Part shown: in pieces, positions 12,715 through 17,058 of the stretch
Numbering within the stretch: position 1 is the stretch's first letter
Layout of the letters: each line of letters starts with the position of its first letter
NCBI GenBank assembly: GCA_036821645.1
Contig: DAISJD010000065.1
Coordinates: 1-17,058 of the forward strand
Reading direction: 5' to 3'
Length of the DNA stretch: 17,058 bases
DNA from: DAISJD01 sp036821645
GTDB lineage: Bacteria > Pseudomonadota > Alphaproteobacteria > ATCC43930 > CGMCC-115725
Program-made: the position numbers and the translations under genes
Notes under the pieces: generated by a model
Seen by the model: the letters and a program-made list of their open reading frames with translations, nothing else
The model's database searches: none
What the model was told of the DNA's origin: nothing

Positions 12715-13779
12715 ATGGTTTGGTCGCTCCTGATGGATGGTATCGTTGCGTGTCTTCTTGTGGCGACCATCGTATTCTGCCTGCGCCTCAATGCCCGTCT
12801 TAGCGTGCTTCGGGACAATCGCGCCGAGTTGATGGAACTGATCCAAGGCTTGCAGCGGGCGACCTTGCATGCAGAGGAGGCGGTTGGTGGGTTGCGCCTC
12901 AGTACCGGCGATGCGGGCCGCCAATTGCAGGAAGCGATAGATCGAGCCCTCGGATTGAAGGGAGATTTGGCGTTTTTGATCGACCGGGCAAGCGGGGTCG
13001 CCGACCGATTGGAAACGGCCATCAAGGCCCCCAGGGAGCCCTTGCGCGAGCCCGTCGGTAAGGCCGCGTCAGCCGCCCCCGTGGGCGGCAAACCGGCGGC
13101 CGAGGGGCGTCTGCGCACGGATGATAGCGATGCCAAAGGCAATCAAAGCCGACTGGCCTTGTTGCTGAAGCAGGCGGAATCCGCCGCCCAGCGGGATGGC
13201 GAGGAAGGGCGCGGCAGCGCCCAGGCCCGTGCCGAGCCCCGCCCCGAGAGCCATGACCGCGATGTACCCCGCGATCCGCCGATCCGCCCGCGCGCTGAGC
13301 CGCGCGGCGTCGAAACCCGGGGCGATGGCGGCGGTTTTCGGGAGACGGAGCCCCGCTTTGCCGATCGGTTACCGGAAGGTCCCCGTTTCGGCGAAGCCGC
13401 ACAGAGAGAGCGTAAGGAACCCCGGATTCCAAACCCGCAAGAGGCCTGGGCGTCCGATGTCGGGCGGGTCTCCATTCCCAATCCCCTGAATGCCCCGCGA
13501 CCGGCCGCCCGTTCCGGCCTCGACCCCCGCACGATGGAGCCCCGGGCCCCAGAGCCTCGGATGACAGAGTCTCGAATGACAGAGTCTCGGATCCCGGACT
13601 CGCGCATTCCCGACCCCCGTACAATAGATCCTCGGCCGCGACCGGACATGCGGGCGGAACCGCGCTTCGGCGAACGGGATCCCCTGGATGATCCGCCATC
13701 CCCCGACCAACCCCGGGGCGGCAATCAACAATCGCGTGCCGAACGCGATCTCTTGCGTGCCTTGGAAGGGCGTCGTTGA
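12715..13779 (+). CDS. DUF6468-like membrane protein with Arg/Pro repeats
   Basis: The product is 354 residues. It starts one base after the fliM stop, with GGAG 7 nt upstream of the ATG. A single membrane helix (about 4-24, SLLMDGIVACLLVATIVFCL) is followed by a coiled-coil-like helical region (25-110, with LNARLSVLRDNRAELMELI) that matches the domain of unknown function (DUF6468) usually found beside fliM and motE in alphaproteobacteria. From about residue 120 to the end the protein is disordered, highly charged and rich in Arg, Pro and Glu, with eight tandem pentapeptides of type x-x-[E/D]-[P/S]-R at 268-307. The end, SRAERDLLRALEGRR, looks helical. Function is unknown. Its place between the switch and stator genes suggests a motor-linked membrane protein (inference). 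Confidence 0.75.
   Translation: MVWSLLMDGIVACLLVATIVFCLRLNARLSVLRDNRAELMELIQGLQRATLHAEEAVGGLRLSTGDAGRQLQEAIDRALGLKGDLAFLIDRASGVADRLETAIKAPREPLREPVGKAASAAPVGGKPAAEGRLRTDDSDAKGNQSRLALLLKQAESAAQRDGEEGRGSAQARAEPRPESHDRDVPRDPPIRPRAEPRGVETRGDGGGFRETEPRFADRLPEGPRFGEAAQRERKEPRIPNPQEAWASDVGRVSIPNPLNAPRPAARSGLDPRTMEPRAPEPRMTESRMTESRIPDSRIPDPRTIDPRPRPDMRAEPRFGERDPLDDPPSPDQPRGGNQQSRAERDLLRALEGRR
13516..13635 (+). repeat. Eight tandem pentapeptide codon repeats (15-bp period)
   Basis: Eight in-frame 15-bp units encode GLDPR, TMEPR, APEPR, MTESR, MTESR, IPDSR, IPDPR and TIDPR. The two MTESR units are identical over their first 14 bases, a sign of recent duplication. Three GANTC sites (13567, 13582, 13597) fall in these units. 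Confidence 0.8.
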
Positions 13780-13781
13780 TC

Positions 13782-14471
13782 ATGGCGATAGTCAATTTGC
13801 GTCTTATCCCCTGTGTCATCGTGGCGACATCGGTGCTTTTACCGGTGAAACTCGGGTCGATCTGGTTCGATATGAACCAAGCCGTGGCCGCAACGGCGGA
13901 AAAAAAATCGGAAGCCGCTTCGAAAGAGCCGGAAGCGAAGCCCAAGCGCGCGCCTGAGGCAAAAGAAGCCCCAAAAGAGGCGGCCGCCGCCCCCGCCAAA
14001 CCGCGTACGGAGCCCGGCGAGGGAACGGGTAAGGCCAATGCCGCCCAAAAATTTTCCCCGTCGGAAGTCGAGTTGCTTCAAGAATTGTCGAAACGTCGGG
14101 CCGAATTGGATGAACGGGCCGAAGCCTTCGACCGGCGCGAGCTTTTGTTGAAGGCTGCCGAACAAAGGGTCGATGAAAAAATCGAGCAACTGAAGCAATT
14201 GCAGGCAGATGTTAATGCCGCCATGGGCAAAATCGACGAACAAGACGAACAGCGGATCAAAAGTTTGGTGCACATTTACGAAAATATGAAACCCAAGGAG
14301 GCGGCCCAAATTTTTGCCCAACTGGATCAGAAAGTTTTGTTGCAAGTTTTAACGCGGATGAAGGATCTGAAAACGGCCGCCATTTTAGCCAGTATGGACC
14401 CGGAAAAGGCGCGGTCCGTCACAGTTGCCTTGGCGGAAAAGAAACAACTGAGCGATACGCACAATAATTAA
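13782..14471 (+). CDS. motE: MotE-type periplasmic motility chaperone
   Basis: The product is 229 residues. It has an N-terminal signal or anchor helix (LIPCVIVATSVLLPVKLGSI), a low-complexity Lys/Glu/Ala/Pro linker (about 40-90), a coiled coil (about 95-150, LLQELSKRRAELDERAEAFD), and a C-terminal MgtE-N-like domain: VHIYENMKPKEAAQIFAQLD and LLQVLTRMKDLKTAAILASMD. This architecture is that of MotE, described in Sinorhizobium as a chaperone for the periplasmic motility protein MotC. The ATG lies just after the upstream stop. An in-frame TTG two codons earlier has better spacing from GGAAGGG and overlaps that stop. A possible client here is the secreted protein at 16589 (inference only). Confidence 0.8.
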   Translation: MAIVNLRLIPCVIVATSVLLPVKLGSIWFDMNQAVAATAEKKSEAASKEPEAKPKRAPEAKEAPKEAAAAPAKPRTEPGEGTGKANAAQKFSPSEVELLQELSKRRAELDERAEAFDRRELLLKAAEQRVDEKIEQLKQLQADVNAAMGKIDEQDEQRIKSLVHIYENMKPKEAAQIFAQLDQKVLLQVLTRMKDLKTAAILASMDPEKARSVTVALAEKKQLSDTHNN

Positions 14472-14515
14472 GCGATTGACAGACAAGAATACCGCATCGG
14501 CGGGAGGAGAACCTG

Positions 14516-15157
14516 ATGGCAAAGCTGGCCGTGTCGGTCGATTTGAATAGAAAAATGGAAACCCTGCGTCAACCGCGCCCGGAGATCAGCAGAGAACAGA
14601 TCCATCATGCCGTCGAAGAGGTGGTCGCAAGCCTGACGGGGCCCTTATCCCTGCATGAAATGAAACTCTATCGCGAGATGGAGGATTTGGCCCGGTTCAT
14701 CCAAACGGCCAAGCGCGAGATTGCCAATATTCGCCCGCACGACATTCCATCGGAACATATTCCGGCTGCAACCGACGAGTTGGATGCGGTGATCGCTGCG
14801 ACGGCCCACGCCACCGGGGAAATTCTGGATTGCGCCGAAATTATGGATCGCCTCGCCCCGACATTGCCGGATGAACCGCGTGCGGCCATTCAAACCTGTG
14901 TCACCCGGATTTTCGAGGCCAGCAATTTTCAGGATATTACCGGTCAACGGATCTCCAAAGTCGTCAAAACCTTACGGTATATCGAAGATAAGATCGATGG
15001 ATTGGTGGCGGCCTTCGGGATTGCGGTGACGGACCTGCCGCCGCCCGAGCCTTCGCCCGAGCCCGAGGGGGATGCGGCCCTGTTGCATGGACCGCAAATG
15101 CCCGCCCAGGCCAATACCCAAGCGGATATCGATGCAATCTTGGCCGGTTTGTTCTAG
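14516..15157 (+). CDS. cheZ: CheZ, CheY-P phosphatase
   Basis: The product is 213 residues. The catalytic segment FEASNFQDITGQRISKVV places the active-site residues at D140 and Q144, equivalent to D143 and Q147 of E. coli CheZ. A long helical-hairpin region precedes it (from about residue 40), and the C-terminal CheY-binding tail is QADIDAILAGLF, reached through a Pro/Glu-rich linker (about 174-200). CheZ removes phosphate from CheY-P and so ends the switching signal delivered to FliM. GGAGGAG precedes the ATG at good spacing. The gene sits inside the motor operon rather than a chemotaxis operon, which may tie its amount to motor number. The active site appears intact. Confidence 0.9.
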   Translation: MAKLAVSVDLNRKMETLRQPRPEISREQIHHAVEEVVASLTGPLSLHEMKLYREMEDLARFIQTAKREIANIRPHDIPSEHIPAATDELDAVIAATAHATGEILDCAEIMDRLAPTLPDEPRAAIQTCVTRIFEASNFQDITGQRISKVVKTLRYIEDKIDGLVAAFGIAVTDLPPPEPSPEPEGDAALLHGPQMPAQANTQADIDAILAGLF

Positions 15158-15176
15158 GCTCCAAAGAACGGCATGA

Positions 15177-15200
15177 GACGGCTCGGCGATCCGGGCCGTC
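15177..15200 (+). other. Intercistronic stem-loop between cheZ and the first motB-like gene
   Basis: GACGGCTCGG (15177-15186) pairs with CCGGGCCGTC (15191-15200) in a 10-bp stem with one T-G wobble and a CGAT tetraloop. No T-run follows, so it is not a classical terminator. It may affect mRNA stability or the ratio of cheZ to stator transcripts. Confidence 0.55.
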
Positions 15201-15221
15201 ATAGGGTGTGAAAGAGGGATC

Positions 15222-15890
15222 ATGGACGGCACGGAACAGGGGGCAACGGATGCATCGGGGCGACCGCTCGGTGCGATCTCTACCCTGGTTAGCCTGTTCC
15301 TGTTGTTGTTGGTATTTTTCATTGTGCTGTTTTCCGTGGCGTCCGTTCAGAAATCCCGTGCGCATGATGTGCTAGCCAGCCTCGATCGGGCATTCGGTCA
15401 TTTGCCCGCATCCCTTGGGCTCATCGCACCGGATGATCCGGCCCCACTGGAAGATCAGTCGGTCAAGGTTTTCATCGATACGGTCAGTCAGGTCTTGACG
15501 GGGGCCTTGCCGGTCGGTTTGACGGACGATTTTACCGCACGCGGCGGCACCTTGTTGGTGGTGTCGCTGCCCCCGGATGGACTATTCGAGGCGGGAGGCG
15601 CGAAAATCATCGCCGCCCGCCGGGCCGAGCTTGACCGTCTCGCGGTTCTGCTGCAACGTCGTGCAACCGAAGCGGGTCGCTTTCATCTAACAGTCAAGGC
15701 AATCCTGCCAGTGAAGTCGGTTCCGGGTGACGCGGTCGAGGGATTGATGATCAACCGATTGGGGGCTTTTGCCGATTATCTCTATCGCCGCGGCTGTCCC
15801 CCCGACGGTGTGTCGATCATGCTCGACCATGGATCTGGGGTTGGCTTGCGGCTTGAATTTAGCCCCCAAGAAAATCCGGCCGACCCATGA
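15222..15890 (+). CDS. MotB-like protein lacking the proton-relay Asp
   Basis: The product is 222 residues: a short cytoplasmic N-terminus, one membrane helix (19-41, STLVSLFLLLLVFFIVLFSV), then a periplasmic OmpA/MotB-like region (GGTLLVVSLPPDGLFEAGGA with RRAELDRLAVLL, then LTVKAILPVKSV and a final helix INRLGAFADYLYRRG). Aligned on the FF of the membrane helix with the next gene, S24 stands where MotB has its essential Asp (D32 in E. coli). The peptidoglycan-binding motif of the C-terminal domain is degenerate. It therefore probably cannot conduct ions alone. It could pair with the next gene product or act as a stator accessory. Its stop overlaps the first of three repeated ATGs before the next gene. 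Confidence 0.7.
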   Translation: MDGTEQGATDASGRPLGAISTLVSLFLLLLVFFIVLFSVASVQKSRAHDVLASLDRAFGHLPASLGLIAPDDPAPLEDQSVKVFIDTVSQVLTGALPVGLTDDFTARGGTLLVVSLPPDGLFEAGGAKIIAARRAELDRLAVLLQRRATEAGRFHLTVKAILPVKSVPGDAVEGLMINRLGAFADYLYRRGCPPDGVSIMLDHGSGVGLRLEFSPQENPADP

Positions 15891-15925
15891 GTGCCGACCA
15901 TGAGTGCCGACCATGAGTGCTGACC
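15887..15925 (+). repeat. 13-bp triplication at a start codon
   Basis: Three tandem copies of ATGAGTGCCGACC (15887, 15900 and 15913; the last has T for one C) each begin with ATG. As 13 is not a multiple of three, each ATG is in a different frame. Only the third opens the long frame of the second motB-like gene. The first shares ATGA with the stop of the upstream gene. Confidence 0.92.
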
Positions 15926-16602
15926 GGGAAACCAAGTGGGATATGGAAACGATTGCGCCCTTGCCGCCGCAGCCCGTCGCCCCTGGCTGGCTCATCACCT
16001 TCGCCGATCTCTTGTCCTTGCTGTTGGCGTTTTTCGTCCTGATGTTTGCCGCCACAAGTGTGAGCGAAGGGGAGTGGCGGCGGGTCGTGCGGCCGATTGC
16101 GGGGTATTTTTCCGGGGCAACGCTTGAACCGCTCTCGTCCGATAGCGCCGGGATCCCCCAGGTTAAGGCGAACGGGCATGATCTGGCTTATGTGAAGGCC
16201 TTGTTCGACCGTGTGTTGGCGGATGGGGGACCTGTTCTTGCTGGGACCCGGATCGTGCGTCAAGAACACCGGTTGGTTGTGGCCTTGCCGGTCGGGCTCG
16301 GGGCGGCTGGTCTCACCGGCGGCGATCCGCCGGTTCTGGGCGATATCGCCCGTCTGTTGGCGGGGCTCGACAATAAGGTGATCGTCGAAACGACCATTGT
16401 GCCGCAGGATCAGGATGGTGCGACGGTTAATTATTGGCAGCGGGCTCTTGATCAGTCGCTCGCTATTGCGGCAGAATTGAGCAGGCTTGGCGATACGCAG
16501 CCGATCGGGTCCATCGGGCTCGTCAGTCGTGATCGTCCGGCAGAGGTGCGCTTCTTGATCGATGAAACCGTCCAGGCCGAGGCCGCCCATGGCTCCTCTT
16601 AA
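15913..16602 (+). CDS. MotB-like stator protein (Asp retained)
   Basis: The product is 229 residues. The membrane segment WLITFADLLSLLLAFFVLMF resembles the MotB helix, and its Asp falls at residue 32 when translation starts at 15913, the same number as the proton-binding Asp of E. coli MotB. The periplasmic part (VKALFDRVLADGG, LVVALPVGLG, VIVETTIVPQDQDG, WQRALDQSLAIAAELSRLG) looks like an OmpA/MotB peptidoglycan-binding fold, but the canonical motif is degenerate. The start is in the third copy of a 13-bp repeat with no evident ribosome-binding site, so translation probably depends on coupling to upstream stops. No motA is in the window. It overlaps the next gene by 14 nt. Confidence 0.8.
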   Translation: MSADRETKWDMETIAPLPPQPVAPGWLITFADLLSLLLAFFVLMFAATSVSEGEWRRVVRPIAGYFSGATLEPLSSDSAGIPQVKANGHDLAYVKALFDRVLADGGPVLAGTRIVRQEHRLVVALPVGLGAAGLTGGDPPVLGDIARLLAGLDNKVIVETTIVPQDQDGATVNYWQRALDQSLAIAAELSRLGDTQPIGSIGLVSRDRPAEVRFLIDETVQAEAAHGSS

Positions 16603-17058
16603 ACCCATTCTGGTTGGTTTATTGTTCTGCGGTTGTCTTCTGATGCCGTCCGGTCCCGCCGTGGCGCAAGAGGCGTCGGCAGAGACAAAGCCGCGTGCCG
16701 CTGTGAGTTTGGAAACCCGGGCGGCCCCCCATCCCGGATATGGTCGTCTCGTTTTGGCCCCGGTCAAGGGGGGGGCCTCGGTGCCGCTGACGGCCAGCCT
16801 CGACGGGGCGGAACTCCGCGTGATCTTCACCATGCCGGTTTCCGTGCCGCTCGACCCGTGGCGCCGTGCTATGGGGGCGTATCTTTCCGGTCTTGCCCTG
16901 TCGGCGGATGGTCGTACCCTGACCGCGCAGGTGTTGCGCGATGTCAGCTTGAAAACCCAAAAACTCGATGATGGCACCTTTGTGCTCGATCTCATCGATC
17001 AACCGAAGCCAGGAGCGATTGCGGCCCCGGCGGAAAATCCGAAACCCCCCTTACCACC
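16589..17058 (+). CDS. Secreted protein of the motor operon, N-terminal part (cut by window edge)
   Basis: The visible 156 codons begin with a signal peptide (KPILVGLLFCGCLLMPSGPA, cleavage after AVA-QE). A beta-rich domain follows, with PHPGYGRLVLAPVKGGA, LDGAELRVIFTMPVSVPLD, LALSADGRTLTAQVLRDVSL and DGTFVLDLI, then a Pro/Ala/Lys-rich linker running off the window. The pattern H-P-G-Y-G-R-L-V and DGRTL resembles the N-terminal domain of large periplasmic proteins, often with TPR repeats, in alphaproteobacterial flagellar clusters. This is recalled, not searched. The ATG lies inside the end of the previous gene, so expression is probably coupled. A MotC-like role is possible given motE upstream. 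A run of eight G (16768-16775) lies in the coding sequence. Confidence 0.65.
   Translation, partial: MAPLKPILVGLLFCGCLLMPSGPAVAQEASAETKPRAAVSLETRAAPHPGYGRLVLAPVKGGASVPLTASLDGAELRVIFTMPVSVPLDPWRRAMGAYLSGLALSADGRTLTAQVLRDVSLKTQKLDDGTFVLDLIDQPKPGAIAAPAENPKPPLP

Noticed and set aside
13022..14038. Minus-strand open frame of 338 codons opposite the repeat-rich gene
   Set aside because: It spans the boundary of two plus-strand genes with good starts, and its sequence is an Arg/Pro/Ala-rich shadow.
15859..16995. Long minus-strand open frame of 378 codons at the right end
   Set aside because: It is antisense to the second motB-like gene and the secreted protein, both supported by membrane or signal segments. 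The translation is low-complexity Arg/Pro/Gly-rich.
1..17058. tRNA, rRNA, insertion sequence or phage genes
   Set aside because: None was recognised on either strand. Every sizeable stretch is accounted for by motility genes, the VioB-like pair, dksA or short regulatory gaps.

Overview
The window is a flagellar/motility gene cluster from an alphaproteobacterium, probably Rhodospirillales-like. The evidence is the class II assembly regulator FliX (an alphaproteobacterial protein), a DksA of the single-cysteine type, MotE, a DUF6468-like protein next to fliM, TTAACCAT-type CtrA-like half-sites, and sigma-54/IHF promoters laid out as in Caulobacter flagellar genes. Base composition is moderately GC-rich. 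Family assignments come from reading the proteins and recalling family motifs; no search was run.

Left arm (1-2087, minus strand): flgI (P ring), then flgJ-type rod-binding protein, then a FlgN-like protein, then the first codons of an unidentified gene, all tightly packed with start/stop overlaps. Divergent from flgI is fliX (plus). The 305-bp region between them holds a near-consensus sigma-54 promoter, an IHF consensus and an enhancer-like repeat block for flgI, and CtrA-like sites facing fliX. dksA follows fliX with its own promoter and a bidirectional terminator.

Middle insert (3505-6419, minus strand): two translationally coupled genes with no obvious flagellar role. The upstream one encodes a ferritin-like domain protein resembling the C-terminal part of VioB/RebD/StaD. 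The downstream one encodes a protein resembling the N-terminal part of the same enzymes. Together they look like a VioB-type enzyme split into two polypeptides, with the gene order reversed relative to the fused protein. The pair lies between two terminators and is the strongest candidate for an undescribed system.

Central flagellar operon (6686-10129, minus strand): flgF-flgG-flgA-flgH (rod, P-ring chaperone, L ring), with a sigma-54/IHF promoter upstream of flgF and a strong terminator after flgH.

Right arm (10396-17058, plus strand): a divergent FliL paralogue, fliL, fliM, a DUF6468-like membrane protein with pentapeptide repeats, motE, cheZ, two MotB-like proteins in tandem (the first lacks the proton-relay Asp, the second keeps it), and the start of a secreted protein cut by the window edge. 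This arm builds the C-ring switch, the stator and CheY-P signal termination. A 13-bp triplication at the start of the second motB-like gene creates a chain of overlapping stop/start codons.
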